A DNA stretch of 64,000 bases, taken from the NCBI RefSeq assembly GCF_000013985.1, contig NC_008048.1, positions 1 to 64,000 on the forward strand, read 5' to 3'. The notes below the pieces were generated by a model that worked only from the letters and a program-made list of their open reading frames with translations, did not search any database and was not told where the DNA came from. Within the stretch, counting starts at the first letter, position 1, and each line of letters starts with the position of its first letter. A program made the position numbers and the translations under genes. Of the stretch, positions 1 to 8,702 are shown piece after piece. Source of the stretch: Sphingopyxis alaskensis RB2256 (GTDB lineage Bacteria > Pseudomonadota > Alphaproteobacteria > Sphingomonadales > Sphingomonadaceae).

Positions 1-124
1 ATGATTCGCATCTTTTCGGGCCGCTTGTCCCGGATGGCCCGCCTGTGCCCGGCGCAGGCGACGAATTGGCGCGTGGCGGCTGCCCGATACGTCGGCGCGC
101 GGGGATTACAGGGGGCGGCACGGC

Positions 125-1534
125 GTGACAGAGAGCGGCAATCGGCATGGGCAGAATGCAAGGGACGGAGCAGTGAGCGGTGATGCCGCAGCGCTCTGGC
201 CGCGCGTCGCCGAGGGCCTGCGCCGCGACCTTGGCGCCCGCACCTTCGATCATTGGCTCAAGCCCGTGCGCTTCGCCGACTATTGCGCGCTGTCGGGCGT
301 GGTGACGCTGGAGACCGCGAGCCGTTTTTCGGCGAACTGGATCAACGAACGCTTCGGTGACCGGCTCGAACTCGCGTGGCGGCAGCAATTGCCTGCGGTA
401 CGCAGCGTCAGCGTGCGCGGCGGCGTGGCGGCGACCGAGCGCGCCGCAACGCTGGCCTCGGTGCCACTTCCCACGTTCGACGCGCCGGCCGCTCCCGCGG
501 CCAACCCCGCGCTGCTCGGTTTCGACCCGCGGCTGTCGTTCGACCGCTTTGTCGTCGCGCGCTCGAACATCCTCGCCGCCAACGCCGCGCGCCGGATGGC
601 GATGGTCGAGCGGCCGCAGTTCAACCCGCTCTATCTCTGTTCGGGCACCGGGCAGGGCAAGACGCATCTCCTGCAAGCGATCGCGCAGGATTATGCCGCC
701 GCACACCCGACCGCGACGATCATCCTGATGTCGGCGGAAAAGTTCATGCTCGAATTCGTCGGCGCGATGCGCGGCGGCGACATGATGGCGTTCAAGGCGC
801 GGCTGCGCGCCGCCGATCTGTTGCTGCTCGACGATCTGCAATTCGTTATCGGCAAGAATTCGACGCAGGAGGAACTGCTCCACACGATCGACGACCTGAT
901 GACGGCGGGCAAGCGCCTTGTCGTCACCGCCGACCGTCCGCCTGCGATGCTCGACGGGGTCGAGGCGCGGCTCTTGTCGCGCCTGTCGGGCGGGCTCGTC
1001 GCCGATATCGAGGCGCCCGAGGATGATTTGCGCGAACGCATCATCCGCCAGCGGCTCGCCGCGATGCCGATGGTCGAGGTGCCCGACGATGTCATCGCCT
1101 GGCTGGTCAAGCATTTCACGCGCAATATCCGCGAGCTCGAGGGCGCGCTCAACAAGCTGCTCGCTTATGCCGCGCTCACCGGCGCGCGCATCGACCTCAT
1201 GCTCGCCGAAGACCGGCTTGCCGAAAATGTCCGCTCGGCGCGCCCGCGCATCACGATCGACGAGATCCAGCGCGCGGTGTGCGCGCACTACCGGCTCGAC
1301 AGATCGGACATGAGCTCGAAGCGCCGCGTCCGCGCGGTCGCCCGCCCGCGTCAGGTCGCCATGTATCTGGCGAAGGAACTCACGCCGCGCTCCTATCCCG
1401 AAATCGGGCGCCGTTTCGGTGGCCGCGACCATTCGACGGTGATCCACGCCGTGCGCACGGTCGAGGCGTTGCGCGTCGCCGACAGCGAACTCGACGCCGA
1501 AATCGCCGCGATCCGGCGCAGTCTCAACAGCTGA
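125..1534 (+). CDS. dnaA: Chromosomal replication initiator protein DnaA
   Basis: DnaA binds 9-mer boxes at the origin and, in its ATP form, melts the DNA to start replication. The 469-residue frame has the short N-terminal domain I (LWPRVAEGLRRDLGARTF from about residue 24), a short linker, the AAA+ core with Walker A GTGQGKTH near 174-181 and Walker B LLLLDD near 232-237, and the C-terminal box-binding signature GGRDHSTVIHA near 438-448. The start is GTG at 125, after a purine-rich stretch. A second GTG at 173, preceded by AGGGACGGAG, would still leave domain I whole and is a real alternative. It stands alone on the plus strand and faces the rpmH-to-engB cluster. DnaA boxes at its 3' end suggest an origin or autoregulatory site close by. 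Confidence 0.97.
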   Translation: MTESGNRHGQNARDGAVSGDAAALWPRVAEGLRRDLGARTFDHWLKPVRFADYCALSGVVTLETASRFSANWINERFGDRLELAWRQQLPAVRSVSVRGGVAATERAATLASVPLPTFDAPAAPAANPALLGFDPRLSFDRFVVARSNILAANAARRMAMVERPQFNPLYLCSGTGQGKTHLLQAIAQDYAAAHPTATIILMSAEKFMLEFVGAMRGGDMMAFKARLRAADLLLLDDLQFVIGKNSTQEELLHTIDDLMTAGKRLVVTADRPPAMLDGVEARLLSRLSGGLVADIEAPEDDLRERIIRQRLAAMPMVEVPDDVIAWLVKHFTRNIRELEGALNKLLAYAALTGARIDLMLAEDRLAENVRSARPRITIDEIQRAVCAHYRLDRSDMSSKRRVRAVARPRQVAMYLAKELTPRSYPEIGRRFGGRDHSTVIHAVRTVEALRVADSELDAEIAAIRRSLNS

Positions 1535-1576
1535 TCCACAGGTCCGTCCCGAGGGTTATCCACGGGACTATCCACA
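1532..1576. promoter_or_regulatory. Cluster of three DnaA-box-like 9-mers at the dnaA stop codon
   Basis: TGATCCACA (1532-1540, overlapping the dnaA stop), TTATCCACG (1556-1564) and CTATCCACA (1568-1576) all lie in the same direction, with starts 24 and 12 bases apart. Each differs by one base from the consensus TTATCCACA. Such phased clusters are typical of origins or of DnaA-titrating sites. Whether this is oriC cannot be told from sequence alone. Confidence 0.6.
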
Positions 1577-1614
1577 GCGCGCGGCGGTCATGCGGGCAGT
1601 CATCGTCCAGCCTT

Positions 1615-1641
1615 GTCATCCCGGATCAAGTCCGGGATGAC
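1615..1641. repeat. Short dispersed palindrome (hairpin)
   Basis: GTCATCCCGGA and TCCGGGATGAC form a perfect 11-bp stem around the loop TCAAG, between the convergent dnaA and GST genes. It has the form of the small intergenic palindromes common in sphingomonad genomes and could act as a terminator for both sides, though it lacks a long T run. Confidence 0.7.
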
Positions 1642-1681
1642 GATGAAGACATGGCTGCTTCCGGTCGAAAGCGGCCCCGCG

Positions 1682-2353
1682 CTATCCCTCGACCGGCCCC
1701 TCGAACTTCTCGATCACCCAGTCCTCGGCCTGTGCGCCGCCGATCCATTCCTGCATGTGCGGGTGGCTGATCACCGCCTGTGCATAGGGCAGGGCAAAGC
1801 GGGGCAGCGGGATCGAGTAAGTGATGAAGCGCGTCACCACCGGCGCGAACATCATGTCGGCCGCCGACCAGTCGCCGAACAGATAGTCGCCTTCGCCGCC
1901 GAACCGCGCGCGCGCTTCGGCCCAGATCTGGAGGATGCGGATCACGTCGGCCTGCACTTCGGGGGTGAGCTCGGCGGCGGGATAGATGCGGCGGATGTTC
2001 ATGCTGTGCTCGCGGCGCAGCGCCGCAAAGCTCGAGTGCATTTCGGCCGCCATCGACCGCGCCATCGCGCGCGCCGCCATATCGTCGGGCCAGTATCCGC
2101 GCGTCCCGCCGGTCTTTTCGTTGAGATAGTCGATGATCGCCAGGCTGTCCCACACGACGATGTCGGCGCCGTCCCACAGGATCGGCACCTTGCCGCCCGA
2201 CGGCGCGAACTCGTCGCCCTCGCGCCGCTGGTTCCACTCTTCGTTGTAGAGCGGGACGGTGACCTCCTCGAACGGCAGGCCGCTGTGCCTGGCGGCGAGC
2301 CAGCCGCGCAGGCTCCAGCTCGAATAGGCCTTGTTGCCGATAAAGAGTTTCAT
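1682..2353 (-). CDS. Glutathione S-transferase family protein
   Basis: A 223-residue cytosolic GST-fold protein. The N-terminal thioredoxin-like half begins MKLFIGNKAYSSWSLRGWLA, with serines where the glutathione-activating residue usually sits, and contains the glutathione-binding segment KVPIL...DSLAIIDYLNE (roughly 55-80). The rest is the all-helical C-terminal domain. GSTs conjugate glutathione to electrophiles or isomerise substrates; the substrate here cannot be told. It stands between palindromic repeats and is separated from engB by a repeat block, so it is probably its own transcription unit. Confidence 0.85.
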   Translation of the reverse strand: MKLFIGNKAYSSWSLRGWLAARHSGLPFEEVTVPLYNEEWNQRREGDEFAPSGGKVPILWDGADIVVWDSLAIIDYLNEKTGGTRGYWPDDMAARAMARSMAAEMHSSFAALRREHSMNIRRIYPAAELTPEVQADVIRILQIWAEARARFGGEGDYLFGDWSAADMMFAPVVTRFITYSIPLPRFALPYAQAVISHPHMQEWIGGAQAEDWVIEKFEGPVEG

Positions 2354-2361
2354 GCCAATCC

Positions 2362-2545
2362 TCCTCCCTCCCCCTTGACGGGGGAGGGTTGCGCAGACTT
2401 GCCAGCTTGCTGGCTAGTCGAAGCTGGGAGAGGGTGATGCGAGCCCGTGGCTCGCCGCGGCCCGGCGGGCCGCTTCCCCCTCTCCAGGTTACGGTAGCGG
2501 ACCAGTCCGCAACCTTCACCATCCTCTCCCGCAAGGGGAGAGGAT
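2362..2545. repeat. Intergenic palindromic repeat block
   Basis: Two GC-rich hairpins flank this block: a 9-bp stem CCCTCCCCC/GGGGGAGGG (2366-2388) and a second one made of CCTCTCCC/GGGGAGAGG (2523-2543). The inner part carries further pyrimidine-rich segments (CCCTCTCC) that recur at 5253-5412. It has no coding potential and resembles a composite REP-like element. Confidence 0.65.
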
Positions 2546-2548
2546 CAT

Positions 2549-3208
2549 CTATAATTCCACCGCCTCCAGCACCGCGGTGCGCAGTTCGGCGATCCCCATG
2601 CCTTTCTCGCTGCTCGTCGCAATCACCTCGGGGTGCGCGGCGGGGTGTTTGCGCGCCTCGGCCTCGGTCGCGGCATGGACGTCGGCGAGCGCGCTCGCCT
2701 TGATCTTGTCGGCCTTGGTGAGCACGAGGCGGTAGCTCACCGCCGCGGTGTCGAGCATTTCGAGCACATCGCGGTCGACATCCTTGATGCCGTGGCGGCT
2801 GTCGATCAGCACCAATGTGCGTTTCAGCACCTGCCGTCCGCGGAGGTAATCGTTGATCAGGAAGCGCCATTTCCTGACGACATCCTTCGGCGCCTTGGCA
2901 AAGCCGTAACCGGGCATGTCGACGAGGCGGAACACCGGCGGTTCGCCCACGTCGAAATAGTTGAGTTCCTGCGTGCGTCCCGGCGTGACCGAGGTGCGCG
3001 CGAGGCCGTTGCGGTTGGTCAGCGCGTTGAGCAGCGACGATTTGCCGACGTTCGATCGACCCGCAAAGGCAATCTCCGGCACCGACGGCACAGGCAGATG
3101 CTGAAGCGCGGGCGCCGATTTCAGGAAGGCGATCGGGCCTGAAAACAGCTTGCGCGCGCGCTCCGCCCGTTCGGGATCCGCACCGGGTTCGAGTTCGATC
3201 TCGCTCAC
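2549..3208 (-). CDS. engB: Ribosome biogenesis GTP-binding protein EngB/YsxC (YihA)
   Basis: A 219-residue Ras-like GTPase needed for late assembly of the large ribosomal subunit. All G motifs are present: GRSNVGKSS (G1, residues 50-58), the TPGRTQ segment (G2), DMPG (G3, 97-100), TKAD (G4, 164-167) and SSEKG (G5). The start is GTG at 3208, which overlaps the yidC stop by four bases (GTGA); the frame is open further upstream, but that part is the yidC gene read in another frame. The overlap implies translational coupling to yidC. Confidence 0.93.
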   Translation of the reverse strand: MSEIELEPGADPERAERARKLFSGPIAFLKSAPALQHLPVPSVPEIAFAGRSNVGKSSLLNALTNRNGLARTSVTPGRTQELNYFDVGEPPVFRLVDMPGYGFAKAPKDVVRKWRFLINDYLRGRQVLKRTLVLIDSRHGIKDVDRDVLEMLDTAAVSYRLVLTKADKIKASALADVHAATEAEARKHPAAHPEVIATSSEKGMGIAELRTAVLEAVEL

Positions 3209-4959
3209 TTCGCCGGCGCCGCCTTCAGCGCCGGGAACTTGCGATACATCCACTGCTGCTGCCCGATCGACAGGATATTGTTGGTGATCCAGTAAAGCAG
3301 CAGGCCCGCCGCGAAGGGCGCCATGATGAACATGAACAGCCACGGCATGATCTTGAACACCTGCGCCTGCACCGGGTCGGCGGGGGCGGGGTTCAGACGG
3401 AACTGCAGCCACATCGTCACGCCCAGGATCACCGCGAGCAGCCCGATCGCCAGGATCGACGGCGGGGTGAAGGGCAAGAGGCCGAAGAGGTTGAGGATGT
3501 GCAGCGGATCGGGCGCCGACAGATCCTTGATCCACAGGATGAACGGTTGGTGGCGCATTTCGATCGCCAGCATCAGCACCTTGTACAGCGCATAGAAGAT
3601 CGGGATCTGGATGACGATCGGCAGGCAGCCCGCGAGCGGATTGATCTTCTCGTCCTTATAGAGCTTCATCAGCTCCTGCTGCATCCTGGGCTTGTCGTCC
3701 TTGTAGCGCTCCTGCAGCGCCTTCATCTTCGGCTGGACGACGCGCATCTGTGCCATCGACGAAAACTGCCGGTTGGCGATCGGGAACATCAGCAGGCGGA
3801 TGATCAGCGTCAGCGCCATGATCGCGAGCCCGAAATTGCCGACCTTCTCGAACAGCCAGTGGAGCAGCTTGAAAATCGGCACCTCGAAAAACTCGAACCA
3901 GCCCCAGTCGATCGCGTTCGACAGGCGGGTGATGCCCTGGTCGTCCTGATAGGTTTCGAGAATCTCGACTTCCTTGGCGCCCGCAAAGATGCGGCTCGTC
4001 GCCGTCAGTTGCTGGCCCGGCGCGACCTGCGTAAAATCACGCGCGAACAAGGTCTGGTAATTGTTCGTCGCAGGCGAGCTGATCGCCGCGGTCACGCGTT
4101 CGCCCTTCGCCGGGACGATCGCGGCGAGCCAATATTTGTCGGTGAAGCCCAGCCAGCCTGCCGAAGTGTAGCGCACGCTGCGGTTCGGCGCTTCCTCGAG
4201 GTCGTCATAGTCGATGTCGAACACCGACTTGCCGTCGAGATAGCCGGTCGGCCCGACATGGATCGTCCAGCTGTCGACCTCGTGCGGGTCGGTCGGCTTG
4301 CCGAGGCGGTCGATGAGCGCAAAGCTGCTGAGCGACACCGGCGCGGTGCCGGCGTTCACCACCGTCTGCTTCGCGGTGATCAGGTAATTGGCGTCGATGC
4401 TATATTCGATGCGGAAGGTCTGGCCGGTCGTGTTCGTCCAGCTCAGCGTTACCGGGGTGGTCGGGGTCAGCTTCGTTCCGTTCGCAGTCCAGACGGTGCC
4501 CGCGCCCGGAAGCTGAATGCCCTGCGCCGTCCAGCCGAGGCTGGCAAAATAGGCGGCGGGGGTGCCGCCCGGCGCGAACAGCCGCACCGCGGGCGAGTCC
4601 TTCTTGATCGTCTGGCGATATTTGGTGAGCGTGATGTCGTCGATGCGCGCGCCGACGAGGTTGATCGAGCCGCGGATTGCCGGGGTTTCGATCGGGATGC
4701 GCTGCCCTTCGGCGAGCACGACGTCGACCGGGCGGATCGCCTGCGCCGCCGCGGGGGTGGCCGCCGTCGGGGCGGGCAGCGCGCTCGGCTGGCCCTGCGC
4801 CGTGGGCGCGGTCGCGGGCGCGCCGTTGGCGCCGGCGACGGTCTTGGTCACATCGGGCTGGTCGGGGGTCGGGAAAAACCGCTCGGCGACGAAGTTCCAG
4901 CCGATCAAAATCGCCACCGACAACAGGATTGCCGCGATCAGGTTACGCTTGTCGTCCAC
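3205..4959 (-). CDS. yidC: Membrane protein insertase YidC
   Basis: YidC inserts and folds inner-membrane proteins, alone or with SecYEG. The 584-residue protein has the usual Gram-negative layout: an N-terminal membrane segment (residues about 6-25, [23 protein letters not shown]), a linker rich in Ala, Pro and Gln, a large periplasmic beta domain, and a C-terminal five-helix core containing [25 protein letters not shown] and the [21 protein letters not shown] hairpin. It lies between yidD and engB in the conserved ribosomal-protein-L34 cluster. Confidence 0.97.
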   Translation of the reverse strand: MDDKRNLIAAILLSVAILIGWNFVAERFFPTPDQPDVTKTVAGANGAPATAPTAQGQPSALPAPTAATPAAAQAIRPVDVVLAEGQRIPIETPAIRGSINLVGARIDDITLTKYRQTIKKDSPAVRLFAPGGTPAAYFASLGWTAQGIQLPGAGTVWTANGTKLTPTTPVTLSWTNTTGQTFRIEYSIDANYLITAKQTVVNAGTAPVSLSSFALIDRLGKPTDPHEVDSWTIHVGPTGYLDGKSVFDIDYDDLEEAPNRSVRYTSAGWLGFTDKYWLAAIVPAKGERVTAAISSPATNNYQTLFARDFTQVAPGQQLTATSRIFAGAKEVEILETYQDDQGITRLSNAIDWGWFEFFEVPIFKLLHWLFEKVGNFGLAIMALTLIIRLLMFPIANRQFSSMAQMRVVQPKMKALQERYKDDKPRMQQELMKLYKDEKINPLAGCLPIVIQIPIFYALYKVLMLAIEMRHQPFILWIKDLSAPDPLHILNLFGLLPFTPPSILAIGLLAVILGVTMWLQFRLNPAPADPVQAQVFKIMPWLFMFIMAPFAAGLLLYWITNNILSIGQQQWMYRKFPALKAAPAK

Positions 4960-5005
4960 GCTCTTCGATCTCTCTTCGTCTCAAAAATGTCGGGGGATGC
5001 GGGCA

Positions 5006-5218
5006 CTAAGGCACCGGGTCGTAGCCGTGACCGCCCCAAGGATGGCAGCGCAATAGCCGCTTTGTCGCGATCCAGCCACCCTTGATCGCGCCATGGCGCC
5101 GAAGCGCGACGATCGCATATTCGCTGCACGACGGCGCATAGCGGCAGGTCGGCGGCAGGACGCGCGACGGGCCCAGCTGCCAGGCGCGCGCGATCAGGAT
5201 GAGCAGGCGGGCGATCAT
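5006..5218 (-). CDS. yidD: Membrane protein insertion efficiency factor YidD
   Basis: A 70-residue amphipathic protein thought to help YidC-dependent insertion. It shows the family signature PTCRYAPSCSEYA (about 23-35), with its cysteines, and the C-terminal HPWGGHGYDPVP. It is 46 bases upstream of yidC and separated from rnpA by a repeat block, which is an uncommon interruption of this otherwise compact cluster. Confidence 0.95.
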   Translation of the reverse strand: MIARLLILIARAWQLGPSRVLPPTCRYAPSCSEYAIVALRRHGAIKGGWIATKRLLRCHPWGGHGYDPVP

Positions 5219-5252
5219 GCGGGAAGCCCTGCTAGAAGCTGCGAAACGTCCT

Positions 5253-5412
5253 GCCCTCTCCCCTTCAGGGGAGAGGATATGGAGGCTTGGCGCGCAGCGC
5301 CTAGCCGGAGCTGGAGAGGGGGTTGCGTCACGAGCGGTTGTTTCCCTCTCCAGGCTTCGCTAGCTCCTCGCTGAGCAAGCTGCGCTATCCTCTCCCCTTC
5401 AGGGGAGAGGAC
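5253..5412. repeat. Intergenic repeat block with two copies of one palindrome
   Basis: The same 22-base palindrome, CCTCTCCCC TTCA GGGGAGAGG in form, occurs at 5255-5276 and again at 5389-5410. Between them are CCCTCTCC and GGAGAGGG segments in opposite directions. It splits yidD from rnpA and looks like a REP pair of the same family as 2362-2545. Confidence 0.7.
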
Positions 5413-5438
5413 GACCGGCAGGAACGGGGAGCGGCGAT

Positions 5439-5777
5439 TCATCGTGCGAGCTTCTTCGCCGCGCGCTTCAATGCCGAATCGAGCTGCTCGCCAAGCTCGG
5501 CAAAGGCGATGTCGTTGGCGCCGGGGCGACCGATCAGCACATGGTCGGCGCCGGCGATCCCCGATTCGGGAAGCAGTGCCCGCGCGAGTTCGCGAAAGCG
5601 GCGCTTCATCCGGTTGCGCGTGACCGCGTTCCCGACCTTCTTGCTGACGGTATAGCCGATGCCCAGCGCGTCGGAATCGTCGCCGCGCGGGCGGACGAGC
5701 AGGACAAAGCCGGGCATGGGAAAGCGAAGGCCGCGGTTGGCGGCCAGAAATTCGCTGCGTTTGTTAAGCGTTCGCAC
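5439..5777 (-). CDS. rnpA: Ribonuclease P protein component RnpA
   Basis: The protein subunit of RNase P, which binds the catalytic RNA and the 5' leader of pre-tRNA. From GTG at 5777 the protein has 112 residues, begins VRTLNKRSEFLAANRG, and contains the RNR motif region NAVTRNRMKRRFRE (about 50-63). The frame stays open upstream through rpmH and beyond, but that is rpmH read out of frame; GTG 5777 is the first good start, 29 bases after the rpmH stop. It is co-transcribed with rpmH, as in most bacteria. Confidence 0.92.
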   Translation of the reverse strand: MRTLNKRSEFLAANRGLRFPMPGFVLLVRPRGDDSDALGIGYTVSKKVGNAVTRNRMKRRFRELARALLPESGIAGADHVLIGRPGANDIAFAELGEQLDSALKRAAKKLAR

Positions 5778-5806
5778 CAGACGCGCTGGCGGCGAAGCGT
5801 CGGCGG

Positions 5807-5941
5807 TCAGGCCGACAGCTTCTTGCGGCCGCGGGCGCGGCGGGCGGCCAGAACCTTGCGACCGCCGACGGTGGCCTTGCGGGCGCGGAAGCCGTGACGG
5901 CGCTTGCGCACGAGGCGGCTCGGTTGATAGGTGCGCTTCAT
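5807..5941 (-). CDS. rpmH: 50S ribosomal protein L34
   Basis: The 44-codon frame starts [20 protein letters not shown] and ends GRKKLSA, matching the near-invariant length and sequence of bacterial L34 (usually 44-46 residues). ATG is at 5941 and TGA at 5807-5809. It heads the rpmH-rnpA-yidD-yidC-engB cluster on the minus strand. Confidence 0.97.
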   Translation of the reverse strand: MKRTYQPSRLVRKRRHGFRARKATVGGRKVLAARRARGRKKLSA

Positions 5942-6042
5942 CGCGGTTTTCCCTAGATCTCGTCAAATGCTGCAACAGAAAAGGGCCGCCAAGCGTGGGC
6001 GGCCACCGTTGGGGGCGCGGATAAGCAAGAGTCGGCCCAAAG

Positions 6043-6351
6043 TCAATCGCCATCTGGCGTTTCCGGCGCGCGGCGCGCACGCCGCCGCGCGGCGCTGACG
6101 CGGCGCATAACCCGGTCGGTCCATGCGCCATAGCGGGGGTGCCGCCACTTGAAGCGGACATAGACGCGCTTCGCCCACGCGCTGTTCTGAAGGCAGAGCA
6201 TCAGCCCCAGCGGAAAGACGATCAGGAAACCCGGCCCCGGCAGCGGCCCGATCGCGATTCCGACGAGCATCAGCAGCACGCCGAGCGCGAACAAGGCCGT
6301 GCGCACCTGCGCATTCGACCGTAATCGCTGGTAGAGGCTCCGCTTTGCCAT
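6043..6351 (-). CDS. Small membrane protein, PGPGW-type
   Basis: A 102-residue protein with a hydrophobic stretch (about 18-55, ALFALGVLLMLVGIAIGPLP then GFLIVFPLGLMLCL) containing the GPLPGPGF motif of the putative transmembrane PGPGW family, followed by a basic, arginine-rich tail (RRVSAARRRARRAPE). It probably forms a two-helix hairpin in the inner membrane with its tail in the cytoplasm. The function of the family is unknown. Confidence 0.75.
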   Translation of the reverse strand: MAKRSLYQRLRSNAQVRTALFALGVLLMLVGIAIGPLPGPGFLIVFPLGLMLCLQNSAWAKRVYVRFKWRHPRYGAWTDRVMRRVSAARRRARRAPETPDGD

Positions 6352-6558
6352 GGGGGCGATGTGGGGGAGACGGCGGCGTGTTACAAGACTAAAGCAGTTG
6401 CCGTGCCGCCGCGACGCACCATCATTCTCCCCGGTCGGGCGGTTTTTTCGAACGCTTCGGCGGGCGCGGCCCCGATCGACGGAACGATCGGTTCAGGCCG
6501 CTGTTGTCCGTCATGTAGGCCCTTCGCGGGCGCTTCGCATTGCTGCCGGAGAGAGAGA

Positions 6559-6693
6559 ATGAAAAGGATTCTGACGATTTTCGCCATTAGCGGTTCGATA
6601 TTGTTTCTGTCTGCGTGCAACACCGTTGAAGGCGCGGGAAAAGATATTGAATCGGTCGGCGACTGTGCCGACGGCGTCAAAGGCAATTGTTAG
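6559..6693 (+). CDS. Entericidin-like small lipoprotein
   Basis: The 44-codon frame starts at ATG 6559 behind a GGAGAGAGAG ribosome site. It has a signal peptide ending in the lipobox LSAC (Cys20), and the mature part NTVEGAGKDIESVGDC is typical of the entericidin A/B family. In enterobacteria these are small membrane lipoproteins linked to stationary-phase lysis or envelope stress; in alphaproteobacteria the role is not known. It is on the plus strand, alone, behind a 200-base leader. Confidence 0.88.
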   Translation: MKRILTIFAISGSILFLSACNTVEGAGKDIESVGDCADGVKGNC

Positions 6694-6734
6694 GGTCAGC
6701 ATGCCCGGCGCGCGACGCGCCCTGGCGGTGATAG

Positions 6735-7511
6735 TCAGTTGAGCGCGACAAACCGCGCCATATCGTCGCGGGTCAGGTAACGCACCTCGTCGAATGGCGT
6801 CGCATTGGTCAGCGCGTAAAATTCGCGCGCCTTCGCGGCGTCCATGCCCATTTCGCGATAAAGGGCGATATAGTCGGCGTGGACTGGATCGTTCGCCGGA
6901 TAGTCGTTCGCCTCGCGCCCATATTCGTCGGCCCAGCTATGCACGCCGAACTCGGCGTCGGGCGCCGCGCGGCGCGTGGCGCCGGCGAGCCACAGCTCGA
7001 CCGCGCCCGAGCGGATCGAGCCGCCCGCGGGCACCACGGTTTCCAGTCCCGCGCGGCGGATCGCGCGCGCCAGCGCCAGATTGGCGTCCTCGTCGAGGCT
7101 GCCGGGGCAGTCGATCATCTCGATCCTCTTCAGCCCCGGAAAGGCGGCGAGCATCGCGGCGAACTGGCGCGGGGTCGCCGAAGTGACGTCGCCCGCCATC
7201 CGCGCCGTTGCGGCGTCGATCACCGAAAAGGGACCGAAGCTCGCCTTCGCCTGTCCCGGCGTCGCGAGCGTGGCGGTGGGCGCATAGCGCCGCGTCGCCG
7301 CGAACGCCTCTTCCTCGGCCAGCGCTTCGTCATCGAGGAGCGCCGCATCCTCCTCGATATAGCCCAAGTCATCGTCGCCCGCGTCGGCATGGGTCCATGT
7401 CACCGTCGTGGTGACGACCGTGACCCGCTGTGCCTGCGCGGGCGCGAACGCCAGCACCGCGGCGAGCGCGGCGACGATCAGCGTGCGCAGCAGGGCAGAC
7501 GGCGAAGCCAT
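6735..7511 (-). CDS. Secreted ClpP/crotonase-fold protein (COG3904-like), function unknown
   Basis: The 258-residue protein has a signal peptide (LIVAALAAVLAFAPAQAQ, cleavage near residue 28), an acidic low-complexity stretch (about 42-68), and then a domain like the predicted periplasmic ClpP-fold proteins. A serine in GGSIRSGAVELWLAGATRR (about 164-182), a histidine in FGVHSWAD, and the downstream HADYIALYREMGMDA helix are placed like the catalytic Ser and His and the dimer helix of that fold. Whether it is an active peptidase is not known. The family assignment is by motif recall and is moderate. Confidence 0.6.
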   Translation of the reverse strand: MASPSALLRTLIVAALAAVLAFAPAQAQRVTVVTTTVTWTHADAGDDDLGYIEEDAALLDDEALAEEEAFAATRRYAPTATLATPGQAKASFGPFSVIDAATARMAGDVTSATPRQFAAMLAAFPGLKRIEMIDCPGSLDEDANLALARAIRRAGLETVVPAGGSIRSGAVELWLAGATRRAAPDAEFGVHSWADEYGREANDYPANDPVHADYIALYREMGMDAAKAREFYALTNATPFDEVRYLTRDDMARFVALN

Positions 7512-7590
7512 GCCCCAGCCTTCGCGCGCCCGCGATGACCAATTGGCAAAGCGGCAGCGTCAGCGCCGCGTTAACCCCGTTGCGGGACGT

Positions 7591-8253
7591 TTAATCGCGG
7601 TCGGGCGCGCCAAGCGGGAAGAAAGCGCGATAGGGACGTGCTTCCTCGATACAACGCGCGACGCTGGGCCGTGCGTTCAGACGCGCACGATACGCACGCA
7701 CCCTGACATGGCGCGGATCGATCGGGTGAACCCAGTCGGCATAGAAAAGCGCGGGCGCCGCGGCGCAGTCGGCCAACGAAAAGCCGTGCGGCGTGGCCCA
7801 GCCGTCGTTGGGCAGCCTGGTCTCGAGCCAGCCATAGGCTTTTTCGAGCAGATCGCGCGCGCGCTCGACGCGGGCAAGATCGGGCGTTGCCGTGATGAAC
7901 GGCAGATATTCGGCGACCACGGCCTGAAAACGCGCCTGAAAATGATTGTCGAATATCCGGTCCAGAAACCGCACGTCGAGCGCCACCTTCGGATCGGCGG
8001 CAACCATGCACGGTTCGGGGACAATCTGGTCGAGATACTCGATGATGATGCTCGATTCGAACAGCGCCTGCCCGTCATGGACGATCAGGGGAAACTGTCC
8101 CACCGGCCAATGGGCCCGCAGTTCGTCATAATGAGTGAAGGGGGCTTCGGTTTCGAGTGCGCGATAGTCGAAATCGATACCCTTTTCGTACAGCGCGATC
8201 AGTGCCTTCCACGTGTATGAAGAGAAGGGGTGGCCATAGAAGATCAGGGTCAT
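7591..8253 (-). CDS. Glutathione S-transferase family protein
   Basis: A 220-residue GST. The N-terminal domain starts MTLIFYGHPFSSYTWKALIALYEKGIDFDY with a serine pair as likely glutathione-activating residues, followed by GQFPLIV and the FESSIIIEYLD helix. The C-terminal domain is helical. ATG at 8253 overlaps the preceding membrane-protein stop (ATGA), so the two are translationally coupled. It is the last gene of the array that begins with the TetR gene at 15043. The substrate is not predictable. Confidence 0.87.
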   Translation of the reverse strand: MTLIFYGHPFSSYTWKALIALYEKGIDFDYRALETEAPFTHYDELRAHWPVGQFPLIVHDGQALFESSIIIEYLDQIVPEPCMVAADPKVALDVRFLDRIFDNHFQARFQAVVAEYLPFITATPDLARVERARDLLEKAYGWLETRLPNDGWATPHGFSLADCAAAPALFYADWVHPIDPRHVRVRAYRARLNARPSVARCIEEARPYRAFFPLGAPDRD

Positions 8254-8702
8254 CGACGTTCCTTTCGCTTCATCCAGGCGAGCGGCCAGCCGACGAACAT
8301 GATATGTGGCAAGAGCGCGATCAGCCCCTGCGCGGGGTCGGCGGGCGGAAAGGGCGATCCGAAGCGCAGCGGCAGCACGACGGCGTTCATCACGAGGTAG
8401 AGCAGCAACCCATAGAGCGTCCCCGTCAGCCACCACGGCCATAGGGTGAGCGCGTTCCAGCGCCGCGCGACGAAAAACCATGCCGCGACCATCGCGCCCA
8501 TGATCGCGAAATGCGTCGCCAGCCCCGCCGCGGCGCCCACGGCGCCCCAGTCCCGCGCAGCGTCGCCGAACGGCCCGCTCGCCACGCCGCGCAACATGCC
8601 CGGCACGGTGCCGCCCTGAAGTACGCTCGATACCGCCGCATAGACGATGTCGAGCGTGCCACAGAGCGCCCAGGCGAAGAGCGCGGGACTACGCCGCGCC
8701 AA
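8250..8702 (-). CDS. Small integral membrane protein
   Basis: The 150-residue protein has about four hydrophobic segments (ALFAWALCGTLDIVYAAVSS, AAGLATHFAIMGAMVAAWFFVA, WWLTGTLYGLLLYLVMNAVVL, GLIALLPHIMFVGWPLAWM) and a basic C-terminus. I do not recognise a named family. It overlaps its neighbours at both ends (14 bases with the VOC gene upstream, 4 bases with the GST downstream), so it belongs to the array operon. Confidence 0.75.
   Translation of the reverse strand: MARRSPALFAWALCGTLDIVYAAVSSVLQGGTVPGMLRGVASGPFGDAARDWGAVGAAAGLATHFAIMGAMVAAWFFVARRWNALTLWPWWLTGTLYGLLLYLVMNAVVLPLRFGSPFPPADPAQGLIALLPHIMFVGWPLAWMKRKERR

Noticed and set aside
3499..5085. A 528-codon plus-strand frame opposite yidC
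   Set aside because: Shadow of yidC; its product is rich in Arg, Asp and His without recognisable domains.
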